Assembly (NCBI GenBank): GCA_021816765.1
Contig: JAKAXB010000008.1
Span: forward strand, 1 to 64,000
Source of the DNA: Natronospirales bacterium
Lineage (GTDB): Bacteria > Pseudomonadota > Gammaproteobacteria > Natronospirales > REEB76
DNA: 64,000 bases
Direction: 5' to 3'
A model generated the notes under the pieces. That model made no database searches. It was not told the DNA's origin and saw only the letters and a list, made by a program, of their open reading frames with translations. A program made the translations under genes and the position numbers. This document shows, one piece after another, positions 55,305-63,353 of this stretch; the first letter of the stretch is position 1, and the number at the start of each line of letters is the position of its first letter.

Positions 55305-56177
55305 TCAAGCATCCGCCCGCGCTGCAACCTGCACTTCGATGTTGTCAATGAGACGCGCCTTGCCGAGCCAGGCAGCCGCCAGCACCACGAAATACCGGGC
55401 ATCCGCATCCGGTGCCGAGAGTGTCTGCGCCACACGAATCGCCACATAATCGGGCCGCATGCCGGCCACGCGCAGTTTTCGCAGCGCCTCCGCTTCAAGC
55501 CGCTGGAAATCACGCCTGCCATGCTTCATTGCCTGTACGACTTCGCCGAGCGTGCGATACAGCAGCGGCGCTGCCTCACGCTCCGACGGCGTGAGGTACT
55601 GGTTGCGTGAACTCATGGCGAGTCCGTCGTTCTCACGTACCGTGGCAATGCCGATGATATTTACCGGCACGCACACATCCTGCACCACACGGCGGATCAC
55701 CGCCAATTGCTGGTAGTCCTTCTGACCGAATAACGCTATGTCCGGCTGGACCATATTGAAGAGCTTGAGCACCATCGTAGCCATGCCGGCGAAATGTCCG
55801 GGACGAAATTCGCCGTCCAGAATGCTGGAAAGCTCGGGAACTTCCACGCGTGTGACCCGCTGTTCTCCGTCGGGATACATTTCCTCGACCGGCGGCGCGA
55901 ACAACAGATCGGTTCCGGATGCCATGAGTTGGATCTTGTCGGCCTCCAGGGTGCGCGGATAACTCTTGAAGTCCTCATTGGGGCCGAACTGCAATGGGTT
56001 CACGAATATGCTCACCACCACGCGCTCCGCCCGCTCACGGGCGTGTTCCACCAGCCGGATATGTCCGGCGTGCAGATTACCCATGGTGGGTACCAAGGCG
56101 ATTTTCTCGCCGGCGATATGCCAGCACTGGATATGGCGACGCAGTTCCGCCACGGTGTGTACGGTCAGTATGGCCAT
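55305..56177 (-). CDS. panC: Pantothenate synthetase
   Basis: This 290-residue ligase joins pantoate and beta-alanine with ATP. It has [20 protein letters not shown] (the HIGH-like ATP motif), [52 protein letters not shown] and MSSRNQYL (KMSKS-like), all complete. The ATG at 56177 gives [15 protein letters not shown]; the frame upstream runs into panB and is ignored. It starts two bases after panB. Confidence 0.97.
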   Translation of the reverse strand: MAILTVHTVAELRRHIQCWHIAGEKIALVPTMGNLHAGHIRLVEHARERAERVVVSIFVNPLQFGPNEDFKSYPRTLEADKIQLMASGTDLLFAPPVEEMYPDGEQRVTRVEVPELSSILDGEFRPGHFAGMATMVLKLFNMVQPDIALFGQKDYQQLAVIRRVVQDVCVPVNIIGIATVRENDGLAMSSRNQYLTPSEREAAPLLYRTLGEVVQAMKHGRRDFQRLEAEALRKLRVAGMRPDYVAIRVAQTLSAPDADARYFVVLAAAWLGKARLIDNIEVQVAARADA

Positions 56178-56179
56178 CG

Positions 56180-57007
56180 CTAATCGAAGCAGTGCTCGGG
56201 AGCGGGATAACTGCCGTCCCGCACCGCTGTCACGTAGGCTTCGACGGCGGCGCGCGGACTGGCGGCACCGGCCATGAAATTGCGCACGAACTTGGGCCGG
56301 CGGCCCGGGGTGATATCCAGCATGTCGTAGAGCACCAGAATCTGGCCGTCCACATTCGGACCGGCGCCAATGCCGATGACCGGCACCTTGATTTTGCGGG
56401 TGATCTCGGCCGCAAGTGCTTTGGGAACCAGTTCCAGCAGGATGATGTCCGCGCCCGCCTGCTCCAGCAGCAGCGCGTCTTCCAGCATCTGCCGTCCGGC
56501 GGCTTCGCCGCGCCCCTGCACCTTGAAGCCCCCCAGCTTGTGCACGTTTTGCGGACGCAATCCCAGATGCGCGCACACCGGCACGCCGTTCTGGTTGAGG
56601 TAACTCACGATCTCCGCCTGATGGCCGCTGCCTTCCAGCTTCACCATCTGCGCACCGCCTTCCTGCATGAGCCGTGCGGCATTGGCCAGAGCAAGTTCCG
56701 GCGTGGGATAACTCATGAACGGCATATCCACCATGAAGAACGCGCGCTTGAGCCCACGTTGCACCAGTCGGCTGTGATACACCATGTCGTCCATGGTCAC
56801 CGGCACGGTGGTCGCGTGACCCTGGATGACGTTACCCAGGGAATCCCCCACCAGCACCAAGTCCACGCCCGCCGTATCCAGGAGTGCGGCAAAACTGGCG
56901 TCATAGGCGGTAAGGCACGCGATCTTCCCGCCTGCCGCCTTCATTTTTGCCAGCGCCGTAAGAGTGAGTTTTTCCGTCTGGTTGCGATTTTCAGGTTGCG
57001 TGTACAT
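56180..57007 (-). CDS. panB: 3-methyl-2-oxobutanoate hydroxymethyltransferase
   Basis: This 275-residue enzyme makes ketopantoate from alpha-ketoisovalerate with methylene-THF. It contains LTAYDASFAALLDTAGVDLV, VGDSLGNVIQGHATTVPVT (Asp metal ligands), MVKLEGSGHQAEIV, CAHLGLRPQNVHKLGGFKVQ and VIGIGAGPNVDGQILV. Full length. It precedes panC by two bases and follows dgk by 71 bases. Confidence 0.97.
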   Translation of the reverse strand: MYTQPENRNQTEKLTLTALAKMKAAGGKIACLTAYDASFAALLDTAGVDLVLVGDSLGNVIQGHATTVPVTMDDMVYHSRLVQRGLKRAFFMVDMPFMSYPTPELALANAARLMQEGGAQMVKLEGSGHQAEIVSYLNQNGVPVCAHLGLRPQNVHKLGGFKVQGRGEAAGRQMLEDALLLEQAGADIILLELVPKALAAEITRKIKVPVIGIGAGPNVDGQILVLYDMLDITPGRRPKFVRNFMAGAASPRAAVEAYVTAVRDGSYPAPEHCFD

Positions 57008-57078
57008 GTGAGCTTCCTATCCGGCGCAATATCGAGATGAGGTTTCAGCCGGCTGATATGCCAGAGTTTACCGCAGGG

Positions 57079-57723
57079 CTAGCGCGTAGTGGGGTTGAAA
57101 TAATGCCGCCCGCTGCTGACGCGACTGATTTCCTTCACCAGCAGCTCGTAATCCTCTTCGCTGTCCACTGGATTGATGTCGGCGGCATTCACGATGAGCA
57201 GCGGCGAGCGACTGTAATGATGAAAGAAATAGGCATACGCACTGGCGACGCGATCCAGATAATCGCGCTGGATGAATTGTTCGTAACCGACGCCGCGACG
57301 CACAACGCGCTGCACAAGCACCTCCACCGGAGCCTGCAGATATACCACCAGGTCGGGCAGGGGCGCATCCAGCGTCAGATGCTGATACACCTGCTCATAC
57401 AGACCGAACTCGTCATCGTCGAGATTGATCTGCGCGAACAGCCGGTCCTTCTCCAGCATGAAATCGGCGACGCGCAAGGGCGTGAAAATATCCCCCTGGC
57501 GCAGCCGCTGCATCTGGCGCGCGCGCTGGAACAGGAAAGATAATTGCGTCGGCAGGGCGGCATTCTTTGGATCGCGGTAGAAACGCTCCAGGAACGGGTT
57601 CTCCGCGGCGCGCTCCAGCAACGGCTCGCCACCAAAGGTTTCCGCAAGCCGCTGGGCAAGGCTGGTCTTGCCTACGCCGATAGGACCTTCCACCACCAGG
57701 TAACGGGACTGGGCTTCACTCAT
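57079..57723 (-). CDS. Deoxynucleoside kinase family protein
   Basis: This 214-residue kinase belongs to the deoxynucleoside kinase family and most likely phosphorylates a purine deoxynucleoside. It has YLVVEGPIGVGKTSLAQRLA (P-loop), PLRVADFMLEKDRLFAQ (family DRS-like region), and LVVYLQAPVEVLVQRV. A gene of this family between folK and panB is the usual arrangement in this group. The ATG at 57723 overlaps the folK stop by eight bases and gives MSEAQSRY. Substrate preference cannot be told. Confidence 0.87.
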   Translation of the reverse strand: MSEAQSRYLVVEGPIGVGKTSLAQRLAETFGGEPLLERAAENPFLERFYRDPKNAALPTQLSFLFQRARQMQRLRQGDIFTPLRVADFMLEKDRLFAQINLDDDEFGLYEQVYQHLTLDAPLPDLVVYLQAPVEVLVQRVVRRGVGYEQFIQRDYLDRVASAYAYFFHHYSRSPLLIVNAADINPVDSEEDYELLVKEISRVSSGRHYFNPTTR

Positions 57724-58252
57724 CCGGCGTTTCCTTGCACATTTCGATGGCGGGCGACCGGCAACGATCACGCAGGAGCCACACCGGTCCATGACCGGGA
57801 ATCACCAGCGTCGGTGCCACCTCCGCGAGAGGATACAGGACGAAGCTGCGCTCATGTACGCCCGGATGCGGCAGGATCAGCTCTGGCGTGTGCAGTGTCG
57901 CATCACCATAAACAAGCATATCCAGATCCAGTGTGCGCGGCCCCCAATGCAGATCCGTTTCCCGCCGGCGGCCGTGCTGGCGCTCGATGGCGCGCAGGGC
58001 GCGCAGCAAGCTCAGTGGCTGCAGCCATGTTTGCAGCGCCGCCACTGCATTGATGTAGTCCGGCTGATTCGGCGGGCCCAGCGGCCTGCTCCTGTAAAGA
58101 CGGGAACGCGCCACCAGCCGCGTTTCCGGCAGGGCACTCAATTCCGTGAAGGCGCGCTGCACCTGGGCGGCGGGCCTCTCCAGATTGCTGCCGAGACCGA
58201 TATAAGCCGCAACTCCGGCGCGCGCCGCATCAGGCCGGCTGGGAAGTCTCAT
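57716..58252 (-). CDS. folK: 2-amino-4-hydroxy-6-hydroxymethyldihydropteridine pyrophosphokinase
   Basis: This 178-residue HPPK catalyses the first committed step of folate synthesis. It has AAYIGLGSNLERPAAQVQRA, SRLYRSRPLGPPNQPDYINA, LRAIERQHGRRRETDLHWGP, RTLDLDMLVYGD, and ILPHPGVHERSFVLYPLAEV, the full set of pterin and ATP motifs. The ATG at 58252 overlaps the pcnB end by 23 bases in another frame. It is the second gene of pcnB-folK-dgk-panBCD. Confidence 0.95.
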   Translation of the reverse strand: MRLPSRPDAARAGVAAYIGLGSNLERPAAQVQRAFTELSALPETRLVARSRLYRSRPLGPPNQPDYINAVAALQTWLQPLSLLRALRAIERQHGRRRETDLHWGPRTLDLDMLVYGDATLHTPELILPHPGVHERSFVLYPLAEVAPTLVIPGHGPVWLLRDRCRSPAIEMCKETPDE

Positions 58253-59561
58253 GCCGCCGCCGTCCACGCCGGGACCGGCGCCGGCCCCGGACCGGCGTTG
58301 CACCCGGCAAACTACGTTGCTCGCCTGCAGCATCATCCTGAATCCGCGTCCACCAGTCGGCCAGTTCCTTGTCCACTTCACCGGCTTCGGCACGCAGCAC
58401 CAGGAAATCATAGGCGGCGCGGAAGCGCGGATGCGCCAGCAACCGCAGTGGTCGCTTGCCCTCGCGTTGCATAAAGCGTGGCTGCATCTGGTAGATCTCG
58501 ATCATGGGCGCAGCAAAGCGGCGCGGCAGCGCCACATGCGTGATCTGTTCGGCAATGATTTCGTCCGCGGCACGGCGCAGCGCCTCACCCGGAGACATGT
58601 CCCGGAACTCCAAAGCGGCCGCCTGCCGGCGCACCGGCTCCCACAACAGCGCCGCAAACAGGAATGCAGGAGTGACCGATTTGTCCTCGCTCACGCGTGC
58701 ATCGGTGCTGGCAAGCGCCTTGACGATAAAGGTAAGCGGAAAACCCAATTCCTCCGCGGCCAAGGCCGCGTCGGCGCGTGGAAACAGCCGGGCGAACAAA
58801 CCGTAATGACGCAGCCCTTCGAAAGCCTGCAGACCGAAACCATACAGGAAAAGTTTCAGTATTTCTTCGAACAAGCGTGCCGGTGGAATGTCGCTCAGCA
58901 GCGGCGACAGGCGTCTGAGGGGTGATTCCGTATGCGGGTGGAAGCGGAAACCGAGCTTGGCCGCGAAACGCACCGCACGCAGCATACGCACCGGGTCCTC
59001 GCGATAACGGATTTCCGGATCGCCGATGAGCCGCAACACACCCGCGCGCAGGTCGGTGAGGCCGTCCACGTAATCCCGCAGTGAGAAATCGCGGATATCG
59101 TAATAAAGCGCGTTGACGGTGAAGTCGCGGCGGAAAGCATCCTGCTCAAGAGTGCCATAGACATTGTCGCGCAGGATGCGGCCGCCGCCATCGAGCGCAA
59201 TATCGGCGCCGTTATCCTCGTCATGCACCGGCCCCTGGGTGGCACGGAAGGTGGCCACTTCGATGATCTCGTCGCTGAAATGCACGTGCGCGAGGCGGAA
59301 ACGCCGGCCGATAAGCCGGCAGTTGCGGAACAGCTTATGCACTTCCTCTGGACGCGCATCGGTGGCAATGTCGAAATCCTTGGGCTCGCGGCCCAAAAGC
59401 AAATCTCGCACGCCGCCGCCCACAAGATAGGACTCGTAGCCCGCACTCTTCAGGCGGTACAGCACCTTGAGGGCATTTTCGGAGATATGAGTCCGCGAGA
59501 TGTTATGGTCGGCGCGGGAAATGATGCTGGGTGAAATGGGGGACGATTCCTGTGTGCTCAC
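58230..59561 (-). CDS. pcnB: Poly(A) polymerase I
   Basis: This 443-residue nucleotidyltransferase adds poly(A) tails that mark RNA for decay. It has LVGGGVRDLLLGREPKDFDI (GGG and D-x-D active site), RRFRLAHVHF, EQDAFRRDFTVNALYYD, REDPVRMLRAVRFAAKLGF and a basic tail RGRRRSRRGRRRHE. Length and order match PcnB rather than the CCA-adding enzyme; the long arginine tail also favours PcnB. The start is GTG at 59561 (SSPISPSI follows). It diverges from the tRNA-Glu promoter. Confidence 0.93.
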   Translation of the reverse strand: MSTQESSPISPSIISRADHNISRTHISENALKVLYRLKSAGYESYLVGGGVRDLLLGREPKDFDIATDARPEEVHKLFRNCRLIGRRFRLAHVHFSDEIIEVATFRATQGPVHDEDNGADIALDGGGRILRDNVYGTLEQDAFRRDFTVNALYYDIRDFSLRDYVDGLTDLRAGVLRLIGDPEIRYREDPVRMLRAVRFAAKLGFRFHPHTESPLRRLSPLLSDIPPARLFEEILKLFLYGFGLQAFEGLRHYGLFARLFPRADAALAAEELGFPLTFIVKALASTDARVSEDKSVTPAFLFAALLWEPVRRQAAALEFRDMSPGEALRRAADEIIAEQITHVALPRRFAAPMIEIYQMQPRFMQREGKRPLRLLAHPRFRAAYDFLVLRAEAGEVDKELADWWTRIQDDAAGEQRSLPGATPVRGRRRSRRGRRRHETSQPA

Positions 59562-59603
59562 GTACGATCCGTTCCGGGGGTCGCTTCTTCTTTGAGGGCG
59601 AAC

Positions 59604-59631
59604 TTGAGCAAATCCGGTGCGTCCGTATAAT
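59604..59631 (+). promoter_or_regulatory. Promoter of tRNA-Glu
   Basis: TTGAGC (59604-59609), a 16-base spacer and a perfect TATAAT (59626-59631) lie ahead of tRNA-Glu. The start point near 59638 leaves about 14 bases of leader. Confidence 0.7.
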
Positions 59632-59651
59632 ACCACTCCCTTTACGCCCAA

Positions 59652-59727
59652 GCTCCCTTCGTCTAGAGGCCTAGGACGGAGCCCTCTCAAGGCTTAAACA
59701 CCGGTTCGAATCCGGTAGGGAGCGCCA
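59652..59727 (+). tRNA. tRNA-Glu (CUC)
   Basis: This 76-base tRNA has acceptor stem GCTCCCT/AGGGAGC, anticodon loop CTCTCAA with anticodon CTC, T loop TTCGAAT, and an encoded CCA. The anticodon reads GAG. Many gammaproteobacteria have only tRNA-Glu(UUC), so this is probably a second isoacceptor in a GC-rich genome. No partner tRNA follows. Confidence 0.97.
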
Positions 59728-59746
59728 TCTTGCGGATATCCCCAGC

Positions 59747-60343
59747 ATGAGTGCGCCAGATTCCCCGGAACCCGCGCGTCTGGACGCACACCCCGTATCA
59801 CTCACGGCGCCCGGATTATTGCGGCGGCTGGCGTCGGGGTTCTATGACGCACTCATCATGCTGGCTATCTGCATTCTGGCGACATTTCTCATCGTGTCCT
59901 TTGCCCACAATACGGGCTTCGACTCCTTTTATGTCCACCGTCCGGGCGTGAAGCTGATCTACCAATTGGGGCTGCTGACCCTCGGCTACGCATTCTTCGG
60001 CGGTTTCTGGACCCATGGCGGCCAGACCGTCGGCATGCGTACCTGGAAATTCAGGGTTATCTGCGGGGATGGTGCGGCGCTCGGCTGGTACCGCGCACTG
60101 ATCCGCTATCTCAGCATGCTGATTCCCTGGCTGCTGCTGGTACTGGGTCTGGAGTTCCTTATCAATGCCCGCGGTCAGCCGGGACTGGGCGTCAGCGGCA
60201 TCGTTGCGCTGACGAGCTTCGTGCTGGCTATTGCGGGTTTCATCTGGCCGGGATTTGACGCGCGCCGGCTTGCCTGGCATGACCGTCTCTCGGGTACGCG
60301 CGTGGTGCTGTTGCCGAAAATCAGCCGTCCCGGGCGAGCGTAG
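59747..60343 (+). CDS. RDD-family membrane protein
   Basis: This 198-residue protein has the RDD pattern: APGLLRRLASGFYDALIMLA near the N-terminus (Arg and Asp), then three or four membrane segments, including LIYQLGLLTLGYAFFGGFWT and LIPWLLLVLGLEFLI, and the GGQTVGMRTWKFRV loop. The end WHDRLSGTRVVLLPK is typical. No transported substrate is established for the family. It starts 19 bases after tRNA-Glu and may be read from the same promoter. Confidence 0.85.
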   Translation: MSAPDSPEPARLDAHPVSLTAPGLLRRLASGFYDALIMLAICILATFLIVSFAHNTGFDSFYVHRPGVKLIYQLGLLTLGYAFFGGFWTHGGQTVGMRTWKFRVICGDGAALGWYRALIRYLSMLIPWLLLVLGLEFLINARGQPGLGVSGIVALTSFVLAIAGFIWPGFDARRLAWHDRLSGTRVVLLPKISRPGRA

Positions 60344-60534
60344 TCACGCGGCATTAAAAATGTGCAGCACACCACTGATGGTGCAAAAATCACGGGGCGC
60401 GGGGTACTTTTCACGCGTATACTCAATACTGGGCCGAACCGATACGGGCTCGCCATTTTGCCTGGTTACGCTCTGGCCGTCCATGCGCGGCTGTTGAGCG
60501 CAGACCTCGATGTGTCTATCAGGAGGAACAATCC

Positions 60535-60945
60535 ATGAATCAACGCAGTTTGTCCATCATTGCCGTCGCTGTTCTTATGCTACTGGCCGCACCCCTGAGT
60601 CTCGCCGCAGGCAATGCGAATAAAGAGATCGCCACCGCCACGGCACATGCGCAAATGGCTGCCGTTGCACCGAACACAGCCACGGCGGTTATGCATTTTC
60701 ATCACGTGATCAACTGCCTGGTGGGTCCGAAGGGCAAAGGATTCGACGCACATGCGGGCGATCCCTGCAAGGGCATGGGGAACGGCGCGCTGCACGATCT
60801 CGGCCATGCGCCTGCGGTGCATGCCAGGCTGGAGCGGGCACTTGTCTTGTCGGAGCGAGCTCTGCACGCCGGCAACATCAAGACGGCCCGGCACGATGCC
60901 GCGCGTATCGCTCAGGTTCTGAAAACCGCGAGCTCAATCAAGTAG
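60535..60945 (+). CDS. Small exported histidine-rich protein of unknown function
   Basis: This 136-residue protein is not recognised. It has a signal peptide (SIIAVAVLMLLAAPLSLAAG), then an alanine-rich part, MHFHHVINCLVGPKGKGFDA and DPCKGMGNGALHDLGHAP, and a helical tail with ARLERALVLSERALHAG. Eleven or so histidines and two cysteines could bind metal or heme-like groups, but no CxxCH is present. The ATG has a perfect AGGAGG seven bases before it, so expression should be good. The 190 bases upstream hold no gene, and a strong terminator follows. It stands alone. Confidence 0.75.
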   Translation: MNQRSLSIIAVAVLMLLAAPLSLAAGNANKEIATATAHAQMAAVAPNTATAVMHFHHVINCLVGPKGKGFDAHAGDPCKGMGNGALHDLGHAPAVHARLERALVLSERALHAGNIKTARHDAARIAQVLKTASSIK

Positions 60946-60966
60946 AGAGTCACCGATTGTACTGAC

Positions 60967-61004
60967 GCAAGCAGCGGAGACACGTCCGTGTCTCCGCTGC
61001 TTGC
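60967..61004 (+). terminator. Terminator of the small exported protein gene
   Basis: GCAAGCAGCGGAGACACG (60967-60984) is the exact reverse complement of 60987-61004, an 18-pair perfect stem around TC, with TTT after it. It lies 21 bases past the stop and faces the lptG end, so it can also insulate the two convergent genes. Confidence 0.75.
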
Positions 61005-61042
61005 TTTGCCGGTGCCCTGCTGCATCTTCCCGATGGGGATGA

Positions 61043-62104
61043 TCAGCGGATACGGCTCACCGCAACGCCGCTGATAACGGCCAACAGCACCGTGGGAAAC
61101 CAGGCCGTGAATACCGGATTCAGGCCAAATACCACGCCGCTCTCCACAAAAATGCTGTTGAATACGTAAAAGCCGATGCCGATCAGCATGCCGGTCACGA
61201 GCCTCTGGCCGGTGCTGGCAGAACGCAGCGGGCCAAATACGAATGGCAGCGCCAGCAATATCATCGCCAGCAGCGACAACGGCTCCGCCACCCGTCCCCA
61301 TAACGCCGCAATGAAACGGTCTGCGTTCAGTCCGTTGGCCTGCAGGTAATGCACGTACACATACAGGCCGCGGGCCGAGAGGCTGTCGGTATTCACGGTA
61401 AGCAGGCCGAGCAGCGCGGGACTCAGAAAGGTGCGCCATTTGCCGCTTGGTACGCTGCGCACGCTGGCTCCCTGCGGCGCGAACCGCGTCTCGCGCAGCC
61501 CCTCCAGGCGCCACTGACTGTGACTGAATACCGCGGCTTGCGCCTGCGTCACGCTACGCAGCTGATGTTCATCATTTACCCGGTAAATATAGATTCCCTG
61601 GGCAGCGTTGCGTGCGCCGATCTGCTTGACGTTGACAAACAGCGGACCGTCCTTGGCCCAGACCCCGCCGAGCAGGGCGTCGGGATCGTAGCCGGTGAGT
61701 TCGGCGCGGTGTACATCGGCATAGTGCTGGGCGGGCGGCGCGATGAACTCTCCCAACGCCACACATAACGTCAGCAGCACCAGACCGCCGGCTATGGCGG
61801 AAAGACCGAGGCGCGCCACCGACAGGCCGGCCGTACGCATCACCATGAGCTCGTTGTGTGCAGCAAGATCGCCGAGGCCCAGCATGGTGCCCAGCAGCAC
61901 CGCCACCGGGAACACCGCGTAGGCCTGCCCCGGCACATACAGCAGCGTGTACAGTCCCGCATCCACTACCGTGTAATGTCCCTTGCCGACGCTGCCAATT
62001 TCGCCCACGAACGTCACCAGACTGGCGATGGCGGTGAGCACCAGCAGCACCAGCAGCGTGTCCTGGATCACCTGCCGTGCCAGATGGCGGTCCAGCAGGC
62101 TCAT
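61043..62104 (-). CDS. lptG: LPS export ABC transporter permease LptG
   Basis: This 353-residue permease pairs with LptF and the LptB ATPase to lift lipopolysaccharide out of the inner membrane. It has three membrane segments at each end (LLVLLVLTAIASLVTFVGEI and LLAMILLALPFVFGPL) around a periplasmic jellyroll domain. The coupling helix LAAHNELMVMRTAGLSVARL is near the N-terminal block. The ATG at 62104 overlaps the lptF stop by four bases; a frame upstream is ignored. It reads towards the 18-pair hairpin. Confidence 0.95.
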   Translation of the reverse strand: MSLLDRHLARQVIQDTLLVLLVLTAIASLVTFVGEIGSVGKGHYTVVDAGLYTLLYVPGQAYAVFPVAVLLGTMLGLGDLAAHNELMVMRTAGLSVARLGLSAIAGGLVLLTLCVALGEFIAPPAQHYADVHRAELTGYDPDALLGGVWAKDGPLFVNVKQIGARNAAQGIYIYRVNDEHQLRSVTQAQAAVFSHSQWRLEGLRETRFAPQGASVRSVPSGKWRTFLSPALLGLLTVNTDSLSARGLYVYVHYLQANGLNADRFIAALWGRVAEPLSLLAMILLALPFVFGPLRSASTGQRLVTGMLIGIGFYVFNSIFVESGVVFGLNPVFTAWFPTVLLAVISGVAVSRIR

Positions 62105-63210
62105 GTCGGCGCTCTCCCGCTGCGCATCTGCAAGCCGCGCGGCCGATACTGCCGCCAGAGCATGACCAGGGCCGCAGCCAGCAGCAATCCGTGTACCCAC
62201 CAGATGCCGATGCTTTCAGGAGTCACACCACGCTGCAGCCACACCTGCGCCACACCCACCAGGTTGGAGTAGATCACGTAGGCCAAAATACCGGCGAACA
62301 GTCGTCCGTAGCGTCCCTCGCGCGGGGCGGTGCGCGCCAACGGTACCGCAAGAAAGGTGAGCAGCAGCGCCGAGATGGGAACCGACAGGCGCCACTGCAG
62401 TTCCGACTGGGCAGCGGGATTTTCCAGGTGCAACAGCTCGCCGGTGGGATAGACCTCGTAGCCCCCGCCTGCACTCGGCGTAGACGGTTTGATCCGGATG
62501 CCGTGTTCGGCGAACTGCACGATACGGAAATCCGCCTCGCCGGGTGTACCTTCATAGCGGTAGCCATTCTTCAGGATAAACATGCCGGCACCCGTGACAG
62601 CATTGATACGGCGCTCGCCGGTGACGGCGGTGACGATATCCAGTCGCCGGGAACCCCGCGCCGCACCCTGCAGGAACACATCGTGCAGCATGCGGCCGCC
62701 GCCGCTCACGCGCTCCGCATACAGTACGCCGCGTCCGTCCTGGTCCACCTTGAAACTGCCGGACTCGAAACTCCCCACCTGCGCACTGTGGCGGGCGGTG
62801 CTCTTGATGAGGTGGGTCATGCGTGCCGCCCAGGGGGCTAGCTGCAATGACAACAGTGCCAAGACTGCCGCCAGCAGCAAGGCGATCAGCATGAAGGGAC
62901 GGTACACCTGCATCGGCCCCACGCCGCAGGCCATGAGCGTGGTCATCTCGCTGTCGCGGTATAGCCGGCCCAGGGCCAGCAGCACCGCCAGGAACAAGCC
63001 CACCGGTATCACCACGATGAAATAATTGACCGAGGCCAGACCGAACAGTGCGAACACCGTGTCACGCGGCAGCCGCCCGGCTGCCGCATCGCCCAGCAGC
63101 AGCGCGAAGCGGTTGCTCATAAGGATCAGCATGAGCACACCGGTCACCGCCAGCCAAGTGAGCAGGGTCTCGCGGGCCAGGTAGCGGTCAACAATACGTG
63201 TCAATGTCAC
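62101..63210 (-). CDS. lptF: LPS export ABC transporter permease LptF
   Basis: This 369-residue partner of LptG starts at GTG (TLTRIVDRYLARETLLTW); a TTG two codons later has a better placed G-rich ribosome site and may be the true start. It has the three-segment N-terminal block, the coupling stretch YRDSEMTTLMACGVGPMQVY, a periplasmic domain, and a C-terminal three-segment block. Both permeases must pair for LPS transport. It diverges from pepA; the 143-base gap holds no other gene. Confidence 0.95.
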   Translation of the reverse strand: MTLTRIVDRYLARETLLTWLAVTGVLMLILMSNRFALLLGDAAAGRLPRDTVFALFGLASVNYFIVVIPVGLFLAVLLALGRLYRDSEMTTLMACGVGPMQVYRPFMLIALLLAAVLALLSLQLAPWAARMTHLIKSTARHSAQVGSFESGSFKVDQDGRGVLYAERVSGGGRMLHDVFLQGAARGSRRLDIVTAVTGERRINAVTGAGMFILKNGYRYEGTPGEADFRIVQFAEHGIRIKPSTPSAGGGYEVYPTGELLHLENPAAQSELQWRLSVPISALLLTFLAVPLARTAPREGRYGRLFAGILAYVIYSNLVGVAQVWLQRGVTPESIGIWWVHGLLLAAALVMLWRQYRPRGLQMRSGRAPT

Positions 63211-63353
63211 CCCCGGCTGATTTCAGCACCCGGCATGATGCGTTAAACTAGCGCCCGTTTTCTTTCCCGCCGCGTGGACGGGAAACCTGTACCGGCGCTA
63301 ATCATACGCCAGCCAGCCCATAATCCTGATGACCCCTGAGGGGGGAGGCATGC

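Noticed and set aside
63211-63353. Promoter pair between lptF and pepA
   Set aside because: TAAACT on the plus strand has only a poor -35; nothing convincing on the minus strand.
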